Positions 1 to 12,979 of a stretch of 64,000 nt of DNA are shown here, piece by piece. Position 1 is the first letter of the stretch, and each line of letters opens with the position of its first letter. Under the pieces are notes generated by a model. It was not told where the DNA came from, did no database searches, and saw nothing but the letters and a program-made list of their open reading frames with translations. Position numbers and translations under genes: made by a program. The stretch is from Agelaius tricolor (lineage: Eukaryota > Chordata > Aves > Passeriformes > Icteridae), in assembly GCA_023055355.1 (NCBI GenBank), contig JALJCS010000015.1:15668501-15732500 (forward strand). Reading direction: 5' to 3'.

Positions 1-3000
1 TTCTTAATGCTTTACCAAGATTTTATCACAAAAATGTATTGATATTCACAGCCAAGCAGCTGCTCAAACTGGGATTCTGATTTTTCTGCTAGATGAAAGT
101 CAAAAGAAGCCTTGCTTTTGTGAGGGATGCCCAAAACAACCAGATTTTCTTTTTTCAGAGGCTGAAGAAAATCCAGAAGCTCCAGCCACAATGTGGCTTG
201 TTTAGGGTTTTGTTGGAATTCTTTTTTACTTTTTTCTGGCACTTTTATTTCTGTGCCAGAAATATTCTGGAGAAGCCTTAGCCAGGAGAGAAACTGTGGA
301 TTAGTTGCTAAATTAGTGCTTAAAAGATGAGTCCCTGCTCCAGTAAGATTTTGGTGTGTATATACATTTGGTGTAAGAAGTTACCATAGTTTTTATTTCT
401 TGTACCCAACTTCAGTGTTAGCAACTTGTGTCATACTGGTGCAAAAGGTTGGGAAATGTGCTTATAATCTATCTCAATTAAACATCTACTTTATGATAGA
501 AGAAATTGTTTTCAATGTCTGGCAGTTTAACTTCTATAAATGATAACAGTTTTTCTGTTTTACTCATTTAAGTCAAACTCTGATCATATGGGAGGAATTA
601 AACAGGCCCTTTACATGTCACTGGGTGCTTGATTTTATTAATGTTAGTCTGACTGTCTTAAATATGTTCACTTTATGATTTCTTGTATGGTTTTGGAATT
701 TCTCATGTGCTGGAACACCTGAACTTTGTCAGCCTTGAAAAAGTCAGCTTGTTTTTGCTGCAGTTTGTTTTGGGAAGAGGAAAACCTCTCAGAGAAATCT
801 GTCTGCTGTTGGTCCATATTGTTATTTTTCTCAATTCTATCCATATGATGATTTTAAGATTTCTTACTGTAAACTTATTTAAATGGCTTATTATGGTGAA
901 AAAAGAGCAAGGTCTTTGCTTTCTAGTAATTATTGATTTGCATCCTGTTTCTATAAGAGCAGAACAAGGGATGTGAGCTGGGGCAGCAAACTTGTGACAA
1001 TGCCTCTTGAATGGTCTTTTCCCCCCTTTTCCCCAGCTTAGTGAGAAGAGTTTGTTGTCTGAACCAAATTCATGTTCATAAATGTGTGAAATCCTGGGGC
1101 TTAATTAAACTTTTGCCTGTTTTTATAACGAATTCCTGTGCATGGTTGTGATGTAGCTGAGGGGTGCACAGAGAAGGGAGTGCTGGGTTTTGCTAAGGGG
1201 ATGCATCTCATGCTCTCAGTACAGAGCAGGAGTTGTGGTGAAGGAGCTGCTGCAGCCTCTGCATGGCTGGAGGTTTCCATGCTGCAGGGGTTGCACCTGT
1301 GGGGAACTGGGGTGGTGCTTATTGGTGGAGGTTTGGGCTCAGAGCTTATTGTGAGGCAGACAGAAAAATCAGCAATATCTAACCTGGGATTATTTTTTTT
1401 GGCCAAGTCCTAGCTGTCCCTGAGAATGTTTTCATGTATTGTACTTCATGGTTTTTTTGGTATTTATTTGGCTTTTAAAAGCATGGAAGAGCTGTTCCTT
1501 GATGCATATTTTGATTTTTTTTTTTTTTGGTGAATCTTTGGCTCCATGTATCATGAATTATCTTACACCCCATGAGTAGCACTACCATGAAAATGTTGGT
1601 GCCTGTGTAAAAGTTCTGTTTTTTTGCTTCTTACTTAAACTTACACTTAGCTATTTTTTTCCCCCAGGCATTTCCTTTGTGGAAGTCCAGACATTTGTAG
1701 CAGGCATGAATTTTGTTGTACCAGTTTTTTTGGGGAATGGGAGTACAGTGCTTTCCCAGGAGAGCCTGGGTCTTGCAGGAAGTGTATTTTTGGCTGGAGT
1801 AGACTATTGGGGTAACTGATGTAGAAAAACACAATTTACGGAGGGCAGTGTGCCTCTGGGGTGGAACTTTTAACTCCTTCTGTTGTGGGGTGTTTGTAGC
1901 TGTCAGTCAGGGATTAGTACTGATCTACTTTGAACAAATAAAAATCCACTAATAGCTTTTATTTTCAAAATTGGATTAATAGAAGAGGGTTCTCTTTAGC
2001 TTACAGAACTGTATTCTTAAAATTTATGGCAGGTAATAGTGAGCTTTCCATGAGTGCCATCACTCTGTTTTAACTGTGGCTTAATATTGTGGAATATTAA
2101 TATTGCTCTGCTTTACATAAGGCTCCAACTGCTTACTTGTTACATACTGTAAATATTAAGAGGTCCCCTTGGACATCCTGTAATTTATATTTCTTATTGA
2201 GTAAGCTGAAAATGGTGTCAGATGTTCATACTGCTTTTTCATGTCCATTTTGATGAATCTATTTATTACTTGTGTAATGAGTAGTACACATGGTTGGTTA
2301 GCCAAGTTATTGAACTTCATCAACCTTGGCTGAAATTCACAGTGCATGTGAAACTTGTTGTAACATGTAAGAAATTACATCTGGGCTAAAAGGTTCAATA
2401 ATGATTACTGCTTGTAAGGGAATATTTTCACAAAGGGTGGGATTGAGCTGTGGGCCTGTGTTGTACTTTCAGGTATTCCTTTTACAGAGAAATAACATTT
2501 GTAGAACAGGGAGCCTTCCTAGGTGATACTTCCTTCTTACCAAGAGCTAGAAAGACTTTTCAACTTGATTGCTTTTCTGTCTTTTGAAAGATTTAATTTC
2601 ACAAAGGTTTTTTTGTATTATTTTATGCATACTTCATAGTCCAGAGGTGAAAAGACCTTCTGCATGATTCAGTTTGTCTTGCTGCAACATTGAGATTACT
2701 CTTTGCATCATTTTGTGTCTTCATGCTTTGAAAACTCATTGTGCTTCAAGAAGTGTTTGAATAGATACATGTACATTTGTATTATTTAGGAATGCATGCT
2801 AGATGCTGGAGAGGGAAGAGGTTGCTAAATGCATTTTATTTTCTAATGACAGGATCTTCTGAAACATGTAGGGGCTTTTCTAGGTGCTGACAATTCTAGT
2901 TATAGTCTGTAGATGTACATTAATCTGATATTCTTGTCTTACTAGCAGAACATTTTTAGTGACTACATCTATGCTAGGTAGGTGCACAGGAAGGAAGGAT

Positions 3001-5186
3001 TTCAGTATCCTGTGTCCTTTTTATGCTTCTCATGCTTGGTTGTGTCAAGGTGTTACAAGGTCTTGAAACTCAGGTGTGAAACAGTAAATCCCTACCAAGA
3101 AGGAAGTGAAATGAGACAGGTAAAAACCTGGGAAGACAAAGATCAAAATCCTGACCTGATTAAAAGGAGTTTGATCTTCAGAATTTGTGATGTCAGAATT
3201 TTGTCTGAATTAGAGAATAAAAACAGTACAGTGAGAATGGAGCTGATCTTACACTCATCCTAAAACCTACAATACATAGGTTTTTTTAAAGAAGACAGTG
3301 TGTGATTTATGAAAATAAATTTGTCAAGTGTCACATTCTTTCAGGAGTTCTCAAGGGAAGACCATCAAAAACAAAAGTACCTTTGTCTTCCTTTTTAAAA
3401 TTAGTTAATGGTATTTGCAGTTTTTAGGTCACATGTTACACTTGTAAGCCTTTCTCTTGTTTTTATTTTTCTTCTGTGGATATTTTTTTCTTCTCCTTTT
3501 TCCATTTATTCTGTTGGCTTGTCATTTTAATATGTGAGATCTCTGTAGCTTTATGTTCAGCTACATAACCTCAGTATTTTTGTTCCTGTAACATCCAGCA
3601 GGTTTTGATTTCTTGCTGTACTTCTACACTGTGGATTTCAGTTCTTCATCTGTTGCTTCAGAAAACTCCCTACAGTCTGTCTTCAAATCTGAATTGTTTC
3701 ATAGTAGTACATTTTATTTCCTCTCCTTCCATTAATGATAGTTACCTTAGTCACTGTTCCTGAGTTCCTATTCATAGTTAATGTCTTCTTTGTGTTAAAG
3801 ATCCTAGTGAAGTTAGGTACTCTGATTGTTATTATACTTCCTTGGTAGAAATAATATGTGTGAGAAAGGAGGTGTCACAGTTCAGTTCTGGATGTATTTA
3901 TTGAAATCTTACTCATTGTCACTCAAGGCTCCAAACAATGAATGTTGCTTGGAATTTTTTCATCTTTTTCCCAGGTTCTGTTGTCTTTGCAGAAGGTGCA
4001 TTTGGTGCCTCCTCATTATTTATTCTTTATCCAAGCAGCTTTAACACTATACGTTCTTTAATTGCGTTTCCTTTGTTTTTTTATATGAAAATCAAAATCA
4101 TAGAACTTCTGGGGCATTTTCCTCTTGTGGTAATTAGTCAAAATGCTTCCTTTGTGCAGAAAGTTACAGTTTAAAAGTTTGTGAGGAGGTTTGCTAATTC
4201 TCCTGTATCACAGCCAAATTGAAGGGGACACTCTCACATGTATTCAGTGCTTCAGGAAATTCAGAGATTCTGGGCGTGTTCCTCTCCTGCCCCTGGCAGG
4301 CATGAACAGCATGCCTTGCTTCTGTACATTTGTACATTGTAGACATTGATTGTGCTACTGAAGATTTTGAAAAATGTGTTAATAGCCTTATTTTACTTAT
4401 GGAGCAGTGTATGGATGCAGTAAATTACCCACATTTACAGATTATTCCAGTTTAAAGTGGGAGTTGCATTGTTCTGTCACAAGATAAAATATATATTTCT
4501 CTAAATGCTATTCTGATTCTTCAGCAGAGAGTAATTAAGATATATTAAGAGTAGAAAATACAGCAACTAAAAAAGAAAGCTTTTTTTAAGAAAGCCTTAT
4601 TTGTTTGGGTCTGTGTCCAGCTGTGAGCAGATGCTGAGAGGTATAAACTTATTCTTGCTTAAAGATTTTTAATTTTGAAGGTAAAATTGGATTATTTTGT
4701 GCCTTGCTAAGCAAAGAGGAGTGCATAAAAACATGCATGACCTATTTGGCAGCACACTTTTGGCATTGTGAGTGAATGGAGATTGTGATCTGTGAGGTGT
4801 CTCTCTGTGTCTGTTCCTGAATTGAGTCTGTGGTCCAGGGAATGGAGCCTGAGACTTCTTGGTTCTGCTCTTTGCATCTGGCACTTCAAACACTCATCTC
4901 TGGCAAAACAAAAAGTTGTGCACCTGGAATGTAAGGCAGGGAGAGGCTTCATGATAGAATAATAGAGGAAAAAACTTGGTCTGGAATGTGTAATTGTTAC
5001 TGGTCCTTTGCTGTAGAGGATGGTTGTCACTGAGCTCTTGGGTGGGCTGCTGGTGTTCCAGCTGTGAGCAGATAGACTTTAAATGTCTCCTAAAAAGACA
5101 CAAATTAATTTTGGTGTGGGAAGATGCATGACATATTTTCATGCACTTCTTGAAGGTGTGGCAAAGAGGTCTTCAATTGTGGTTTG
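1..5186. other. Intronic, no recognisable gene or repeat
   Basis: This is AT-rich, T-biased unique-looking sequence. A GC-richer patch lies at about 1138-1340, and short frames are open there on both strands without any recognisable protein. Short T runs are common. I see no dated repeat or RNA gene. Confidence 0.6.
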
Positions 5187-5202
5187 TTTTTTTTTTTTTT
5201 TT
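5187..5202. repeat. T16 homopolymer
   Basis: An uninterrupted run of 16 T on the + strand. No poly(A)-terminated retrocopy is recognisable next to it. Confidence 0.85.
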
Positions 5203-5640
5203 CCATGGCCTTACATTGCAATTGATTTCTAATTCTTGCTTGTTATCCATTCTCCTTGCTTTTGTGTACAGACACTTTTTGTTAATACTGTTCTTATTCT
5301 CCATCTTTTGTTTCAGAACTCCATCTCCTGCCTTACTTTGTGTGTTGGAAGCACATGATGGATCATTTGAGTTACATAACAGCTTCCCACCTCCCTCTTC
5401 CCTTCGTAGTTTAAAGCACACCCAAAGGTTTGCCAGGTTTGAACTAGAGACCAGTGAATGCATCTTTCCTGTACTCAGGTCTTTCTGCAGGACCCTCAAA
5501 TGACTCTTTTATTAAACTCTTCCTTTGCTGCCAAACCAAATTGTCCTGTCTCCTATGGCCCAAAGACAGAGGTGGGTGGAGACTGCCAGAAATCAGGTAG
5601 TGTTGTTTTAATTTTCAGTCTGTTCCTTTCCCCTGACAAA

Positions 5641-5680
5641 AAATGTGAGCTCCTTAGAACAGGACCTGGCTCTGTGTGTT
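5641..5680 (+). repeat. CR1/L3-like tail motif, first partial copy
   Basis: The motif TGTGAGCTCCTTAGAACAGG is at 5644-5663, followed by a CTGGCTCTGTGTG stretch. It resembles the 'gtgagctcctt...gacagg' element near the 3' end of old L3/CR1-type LINEs and is repeated in weaker form at 5739. It may be a partial duplication of the copy to its right. Family assignment is from memory. Confidence 0.3.
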
Positions 5681-5700
5681 TGGTTCCCATAGATCTCTCT

Positions 5701-5727
5701 CTTTTTTTTCTTTTTTTTTTTTTTTTT
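5701..5727. repeat. T-rich tract (T8-C-T17)
   Basis: Two T runs separated by one C, lying between the two L3/CR1-like tail motifs. Confidence 0.85.
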
Positions 5728-5734
5728 GGTAAGC

Positions 5735-5850
5735 TGAACTGTGAGCTTTTTAGGACAGAACCTTGTTTTATTATTTATCTGTAAAATGTCTAGTGTGTGT
5801 TTTAAAATCTTTCACTGTTTGTGTAACTGATATAAATAAATATCAAGTTT
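5735..5850 (+). repeat. Ancient CR1/L3-like LINE 3' tail
   Basis: The block reads CTGTGAGCTTTTTAGGACAG, then a T-rich segment with a TCTGTAAAATGTCTAGTG stretch, and ends near TATAAATAAATA. This order (gtgagctc-like box, 'ctgtaaaatgtctag' box, ataaata end) is what I recall from deeply decayed L3/CR1-type 3' ends in amniotes. Only the tail is present, as is usual for 5'-truncated LINEs. Divergence is high, so the family is tentative. Confidence 0.4.
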
Positions 5851-8800
5851 GTTTTAAGAAAAAAATTGGTCCAGTTTATGTTGTAGCACTTTCTCTGTAT
5901 CTTTACATAACTGTGAACATTTCTCATGAAATGACTTTGAGATTAAAGCTAGGAGGATCTAGCACTTTAGCTGACAGCACAGTATGTCTTTTAATTATTC
6001 TGCCTTGGATGAAGTATTCCTCTTTATTGAATTTACTTCTTTTATTAACATTGCACTGTTGTACTTGCCAAAAGGAGATTCAAAACATGCAACTAATTTT
6101 TTTATTATGTTTAATTAGGGCTCAGCTCAGCAGTACAGAAACCTATGATGGTGTTGGCTAACAGAGGAACAGAAGTGTACTTGAAAAGAAACTAGAAAAT
6201 TTCTGCCTTTTTTTCTCCATTTTTGCTTTGGTGGGAAAAACTCTTGTGTTGCCAAAAGCTGCTGCTGAAAAGAGCAGCTTTAGAGAAGTTTGTCAACCCT
6301 ATTTCTCTGAATTTGGAACTTTAAAAAAAATCTGATTAACAGCAGCATGCACAGAAATGTTATTTATTTCCTTAATAATGTATTCAAGTACTGGTATTTA
6401 TAAGTAGACTGGCTTTATTTAAGCAAATAAACAAAGGAACTGGTCATTTATCCCACAGCTGCCAAGCCTTCAGGAATAGTTAATGCTGAGACATGGAGTG
6501 CCCTAAATGTCACAGCAAATTTGACTGCTCAGACCTGATCCAGGTTCCATCAAGATGCTGGTTTGATGTTGACTTACATTATGGGCAGATCTATTGTTTT
6601 CTGCTACTCCAGAATTTCAGTTAAATGTTTAATTTGGAAGTGTTTATTTTGCAGTAAAAATAGAAGTAGTGTTTTAACATAGCTACAGTCTAACAAAATA
6701 TTTTTTATCCCTTATGAATATAAGCATTTATAATTCTGAATAATTTAGAGTTTTTCCTAAAATAAAGAATATGAGTCACACTAAAATACGTTCTGCTTAT
6801 TTTGAGACAAAGTGCTATTCCAGGTTTCTTTTAAAATGTGTGTAACTCTATTTGACTTGACTTGGTAATAATACATTTAAATACACTTTCAAGTGGAAAG
6901 GTTGTTTCTGTTTAGAAAATGTGAAGTTGTGTTGAGTTGTGTCATATTCAGATACCTGTCTGCCTTCATGATATTTTACCTGTTGCAAAGGAAAAATATG
7001 GTATACAAACAGAAAAATAAACTCTTTAATAAATTCCCTGTAAACATTAAATGATGTAGCCAAATGCTAAATTTGTATTTTTTTTACTTAATACAGTAAT
7101 TGATTTGTTTTAGGAAAACTGGCTACCTTGGCTTGCAGGAAGCCACACTCTCATTTTTAAAGACAATCAAAAGAAAACATGAATTTATTCTATGCTTGAA
7201 GAAACACTGAGAATAAAAAGTTCAAACAGAATAATCCCTAGTTCCAGATGTGATGGCCACTGGGCTTATACAATACACTTTAAAAATATTCAGTAGAAAT
7301 TGGTTGGGATTTGGTAGGAGCATGATCCTGTAATAGATAAAGAAATGCAAGATGAAGATGAAACATGAAGGCTGGGAGGGTTTTTTTTACCCCCTTTTAA
7401 AGGAGTATATTTTTTCTAAACAGAGATTTGGGATTGGTTGAAATGGAAGATGCAAATCTGAACTATTTGACTGTGATTTTTGGTCATTGATGTGCATCTA
7501 AAGCAAGGAGTAGGTATGAAAGATAGAACTTGGATTTGATAGAAAATTCACTTATCTCTGATTTTCCTTTTCTTCCCTTCAGATGAATCCCTGGCCACTG
7601 TTCCTTTATTCAGGCATGTTACAGGACCTGTTTGCATTTAGATGACTTGGGAAGTGGAAAAGAATCTTGATGGGGATGATCTCTGCAGTTTAGTATAAAA
7701 TTTCAGTTTTGGTTTTGTCTCTTTTTATGTTTCCATTAGGCTGTTTTAAGGCAATCTAACTGAGCTGAAAACCAGTTAGTATGAGCAGTATCTCCTTGTA
7801 TTTTAGGGGTTGGTGGGAATTGCCTTGACACAACAAGGTCTTACCTTGGGACGTGAGAGGTAGCTTGGCTCTGGATTGAATGTGTGCATTCCCACTCCAG
7901 GGCTCATTCCAGGCTGGAGCCCCTGGCTGTTATTCCAGTGTTTCTGTTGGGAAGTGGCTCCTCTGCGCCATGAAGGGTCAGCAGCGCGTGTTGGGATCTG
8001 CTGTGGCACCTTTGGGTAGCTGAGATACGGATCAGGGTTGGGGGAAACAGCTCAAAGGACTCAAATCCCAGCTCCCTTCGTGTCTGGTGTGAGGACATTG
8101 TAGGGTTGGGTTGGTGGATGTCTTTGGGCAGTGAGCTGGAGCAGATTCCAGGTCTGGTTGCAGCCCCATGGCTCTCAGTTGCAGCACATTTGTGATGTAT
8201 GGGCCTGACATGGTCCCTGTGCTGGGTTCTTGCTTGCTTGCAGCATCATCAGTCACAAATTCAGCTTTCTTACCCTCAAATGATGCATTTTAAATTTTTT
8301 ACAGCAACAGATATTTATAATCCCATTAATTTAAGGGTGTTTTAAAATGCTTGTTTAGTGGCGTGCTCCCTTCAGAGGAAACAAGATATTTTGGGGTTTT
8401 GTCAGTGACAAAAGCAGTGCACTTACTGTTAAGAATAACTTGGCCTTACCCAGGATATTGCAAAAAAGTGTAAGGAGTGCATAGTTGGTTAGATGGAAAA
8501 CAGAACCAGTGCATTACTCATCCTGCTTCGTTTGTGTTGGCTTTTTCTGTGCTTCGTGACTCCAAGAAAAACACGTTTGTCCAATTTACACACAAAGGGA
8601 GAGGCAGGATGTATCTTCCATATAAAATCACACTTTGCTATGAAAAATATCACTATGTGTCATTGCCATGTGCCTGTAAACACATGGGAACAAAGGCAGC
8701 ATTAGTATTCCATGGGAATTGCTTGTTTTAAATTGAGTCTCTTAAAATATCTTAGTGCTTTAGTTGCTTGAAAACTTGCATTTGGAGCAAGTTGAATTTT

Positions 8801-11498
8801 AAGATTTTATCCTAAATATCTATACTGAAGCAGAGTGGATGAGGCCAAGCAATCCTGATGTGGAATGTGTGGTGCTTTTTTGGCTGTGAAAGGTGTGAGT
8901 TTGTCAATGATGTGATGTTCTGCATGTGCCTGTGTGAGCTGTGTTGGATGTTGCACCCTGGATCCACCAGCACAGGCAGCAGTGATCCTGGCTGCAGGAG
9001 ATTCTTCTCTAAATCACACCTCAGTGTTGCAGTATTTCAGCCTGAAAAGAATTCTTTATCACTTTGTTTGTAGCACATTTGAATCATCTTTACTCCTGTT
9101 CTGAACAAGTGTTGAGTAAGATGGACTGATCCACTCTCACTGCTGTTTAGGTCTTCCAGATTTGAAGAAATCTAAGTGATTTCTATGACACAAGTTTCTT
9201 TTTTGTTTATATATACTTCTCTTGAGTTACCAAAATCAGAAAACAGTCTGTTTGCTGAGATGCAGCAGTAGGGATGAGAGTCTATTTTGAGTTTTCAAGA
9301 GTGTTTGTTGTAAGCAAACCCTGTAGGCTTTTACACTGAGCTGTTCAAAGAAAGGTGACATCATTGTGTTCCAAATTGTTGTAAAGGACAGCTCCAAGGT
9401 ATCCCGGAGTATTTGGGCAAAGGCAGAGAAGCTGAAGAAAACTTGATATTGTCTAAAATGTTTTTGAGTTTTTCTTGTGTATTCAAACCTCCTTATATTT
9501 GAAATAAAGGAATGTTTTAAAGCATGTGATGGCCTGGTGCAAATTCTTTACAAAATGTCCCTCCTGATTGATGGACTGTATGCTCTCTGTTTAAACAAGA
9601 AATAGCTGAAATACTTTTCCACTCAGTGAATCCTTTTCTGTGTTTTATAGAGGAGGTTGCACCATTGGACAGAGCCCTGTTCTCATCTGGTGTGTGTTGA
9701 CACAGTGTAGCTGGCATTAATTGAGCGATGCTAACTGCTTCTTAATTGACACCATTAGCTGAAAATCTGCACCAAAATTTAGTGGCAGCAGTCACTGCAG
9801 ATAGCCAGGAATGTGAGAGTATTGAACAATCAGGGTAGAAGATGAAGAATGAAATTGAGTGCTAATTTCTGAGTTTTTATGAAGGAATACTGTAAGGAAG
9901 GGGCTGAAGGGTTTTAAATGTCTCTAGCAAATCCCATGTGCTTGTAGCTCTCTTGTTAGTTCTGCTTCCAGTCCTTTAGGTTAGCTGGTGATGTAGAACT
10001 GTGCCATAATGTTTATCCCCATGTATGTCTTATTCTTAAAGAGGATTTTCACTTCTGAGTGTCGGATTAGAGCTCGTTCAGCCACAGCACCAGCAGCAAG
10101 AGTAGTTGATCTCAGCACAAACTTGAGGTTTCCAGGGCAATTGCTTGAAATTAGTTTTATAAAACATTTGCTCAAAATAGTTTATTTAAATACTCATACA
10201 ATGCAGTGATTACTGTTCCAAAGTGGATGTTAGTTAAGTATGTTACTCTCCTGTCACATTTGGGGAAGAGTCTCTTTTATTCCTTGTAATTGGTTGACCT
10301 TGATGCACAAGTCTGTAATTCTGTGCTGTTTTTCTAGTGTACTTTTCCCTACTTTTAAAACCCCCACAACTAGTGTATAACTTGTGCTGTCTCTTTTACC
10401 TGTGTTAAGTAGCTCTGCAATGGCCTGGTGGTGTGGTACAGGGAAGATTCACCCCTGGAGAATATAGCTTATTTCTTGGAGAAGAAGCCAATGTCCTTGC
10501 TGTTAGTGTCCCCTCACTGTGAAGGTGCTGTGTCCCTAAGTGGTGACAGTGTCAGATTAAGTGAAGTGTTAAGACAATCTTTACTTCTTTTGAAGTCCAC
10601 AGAGTTACTTTTGTAATTTAGGTTTTTTGTAATTAAGCATTAAGGTTGCTCTGGTTCCTTAATTGTGCACGTCCCTTACATACTTATTTAGGCTTCTCTT
10701 CCTATGTAACCCTGCTGTGATTTTTTTCAAGGTTTTACTGTTTGGGTGTTTATGATCTTTGTGGTTTAACTTTGGTGTATGAAACCACATTCAGTGTGGA
10801 TTGTGATTCATTGGTAGTTTTTATAGAGAGATAAGATTTTTATTGATAGAGTTTAAATAGTTTTGTACTTCACTCAATCCATGTGTTAGCCTGAGGTTTT
10901 AAAATTTACTGTATATTGAAAATATAGCTGCATTTTGCTGAAGAACAGACTTAGTTTAACACAGTGAATCTGACAGGAGATGTTTTTCCAGCCTGCTGGA
11001 AGGTAAGGGAAAAGGGAAACTTTACCTGTCTAAGCTTTTTGATACTAAGGTGAACAAAAAACTGTTGCAGAAGAACCAGAGAGCTAAAGCTGTAAAAAGA
11101 CTTGGTTGCTGAGGTGCTTCCAAACTCCTCCTTCAGGTGTTCCAGTTAGAAGTTGCATGTGTATCTGTCCTAAATTAAGTGCAGGAGTGTTTGTGAATTA
11201 CTTTAAAATATGTCTGATGGGGAGACATGTCAGCACTTCACCTGTGACAACATTCAAGTGGAGGTTTTTTAGCACATAGTTTCATGTAAAGATCAGAACA
11301 TGTTTGCCTAAGGGTGAAGAATCATTCTTTGAAGCTCAGAGAAGAGCAAGGACATCCTAAAGAGAAGTGCTTAACACTGCTCTCCACATTTGCAGGGAAG
11401 AGTCAGGATGGCATAAAATGAACTAAACTCACAGCATGTAACTTACTTAGTTTATAATGAGTATGAAGTTATTAACTACAGGGGAGAATGGCATGGAA
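5851..11498. other. Intronic, no recognisable gene or repeat
   Basis: Unique-looking AT-rich intron. A GC-richer patch at about 7840-8240 opens frames of 64-74 codons on the - strand, none with a recognisable domain. A second small patch lies near 8900-9000. No splice-flanked WWOX coding similarity was seen. Confidence 0.55.
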
Positions 11499-11532
11499 TG
11501 TATTATTTTGCACAGTTGATTATTTTGCACAG
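11499..11532. repeat. 17-bp tandem duplication, 2 copies
   Basis: The core ATTATTTTGCACAG occurs in two adjacent 17-bp units (11499-11515 and 11516-11532) that differ only near their first bases. Confidence 0.85.
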
Positions 11533-11559
11533 TGTGACATGGGGTAGAGTTAGCAAAAC

Positions 11560-11880
11560 ATCATCATGCTTTGCTAATTAATCTGGCCACCAGCTCTCAA
11601 TCTTTGTTTAACAATAGCAAAACTATTCCCAGGCATTCCAACTAGTTTTTAATAATACAGTCAGCTAGTCAAAATAAGTATTCTTGTGCAAAACAAGAAG
11701 CATAACAGCTAGCTAATGGTACATCTTACATTAGTTACATGAAAAATTCTAGTTAAATATGCTTAAACTGGAATTAGGAGCAAGGGAAATCTTTGCATAT
11801 GCTGTAGCTGAATTCATGTGCATGCAATGAATTACCCAGGTAATTAAAGTTGCTTGGTGCAGTGAATGGCTTTAAAGGAG
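11560..11880. promoter_or_regulatory. Candidate conserved noncoding block
   Basis: This is an AT-rich, complex, non-repetitive segment. It has a homeodomain core TAATTA at 11575-11580, a SOX-type AACAAT at 11610-11615 next to a TTTGTTTA forkhead-like string, and further TAAT cores. Its texture resembles vertebrate conserved noncoding elements, but conservation cannot be judged from one sequence. Confidence 0.25.
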
Positions 11881-12956
11881 ATACAGGAAAATTGCTTGGG
11901 CTTAAATACCGTAAGTATATAATTGCAGAAAATTGTATAAATTTGTCTTGGTGTCTGTTGTTTCTATAATGTAAGCTATGTTTTGTGCTGTAACTGGATT
12001 TTGTTGCTCCAGGGTGTTTTGGAAGCGAGACAGCCCATCTTCGTAGGCTTTTTGGTAAACAGTTTTTAACAGGAAATCATGAACATGCTTTAAATGTCAT
12101 ACAGCTAAAACAAATGCCTCTTCTCTTTGAATTCTTCACATACTCAGATTGTTGGGCATATCAGTTTGATTCTTTCTTTCATAGTTTAGGCTTTTCTAAT
12201 TGAGCTCATTAAGCTGTGTTATGCCTCTTTCAGCTAGAAGGCAATTCCTGTCATTGGCACAGTTCTCCATGGAGATGGACACCCAGTGATACCATTAACT
12301 GCATCACAAATATGTAGTAGCTCACTCCTGGTAGAAACCCAGGTTCTGGCTCAGTTCTCTGCACTTCATGGGCGTTCTGCTCTCCCCAAAAGTCCTCATC
12401 TCCTGTTCTAAATTCTCACTGATTTTTTCCCATTTAATGAAGTTTACTTTGGACCAACTTCTATGCAGCTTTTCATTAGTGAATTGAACAGTGAAACAAC
12501 GTTTTGTTCCCCCTGCCACAGGTGGTGCTCAGATTGATGACTCTGAGGCCAACTGTGCATCTAAAGAGCCCTGAGCCGTGTTGGATGCTCTGGCACTTCC
12601 AGATGAAGTTGCCAGGCTCAGTGGCTGTGCAGTCTCTCTGTGTGGCACATTGTTCACAGTCAGACAAGGAAGGAGCACATCCAATCCTGCCCTTCCAACA
12701 GCTGAGAGCGCTGGTAGGCTGAGAAGTTGAGTCTGTTTTTTGAAGATGCCAAACCTGTTTTGCACAAAAGAATACAATTATTGTCCAGAAGACCTGATCA
12801 AACTGAGGTGTCTGTGTTTTTCATGTGTGCTGTTAAAAGCAGAGTCCAGGTGACTCTCAGGTCACCAGACTGCAGGTGGCCTAACTGCACTGAAATATGT
12901 GGCTCCTGTTTTCAGGTAATTTCCTAGCTCTGTGCTGCTCCTGGGATGTGTTTGTG
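11881..12956. other. Distal intron 4, GC rising toward the exon
   Basis: From about 12500 the sequence becomes richer in G and C, as is common near avian exons. Frames of 60-82 codons open here on both strands without recognisable domains. No additional exon is supported. Confidence 0.5.
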
Positions 12957-12979
12957 ACTAGGACCATGTTTTATCCTAG
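12957..12979 (+). promoter_or_regulatory. WWOX: Branch point and 3' splice site of intron 4
   Basis: The acceptor AG is at 12978-12979. A fair branch-point match, TGAC, has its adenosine at 12957, 22 nt upstream. The intervening sequence is a weak, interrupted pyrimidine tract. A second AG lies at 12960-12961, only 4 nt after the candidate branch point, which normally disfavours its use. The branch point is inferred. Confidence 0.6.

Larger units (their letters stand above)
1..12979 (+). other. WWOX: WWOX intron 4, 3' part
   Basis: Everything upstream of exon 5 is inferred to be intron 4, transcribed rightward. The + strand looks T-rich over A and G-rich over C for most of this stretch, as expected for the non-template strand of a vertebrate intron. 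I looked for exon 4, which should end with the TGANSGIG coding motif and a donor splitting a Gly codon, and did not find it. Exon 4 therefore probably lies to the left. No other gene is supported. Confidence 0.85.
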
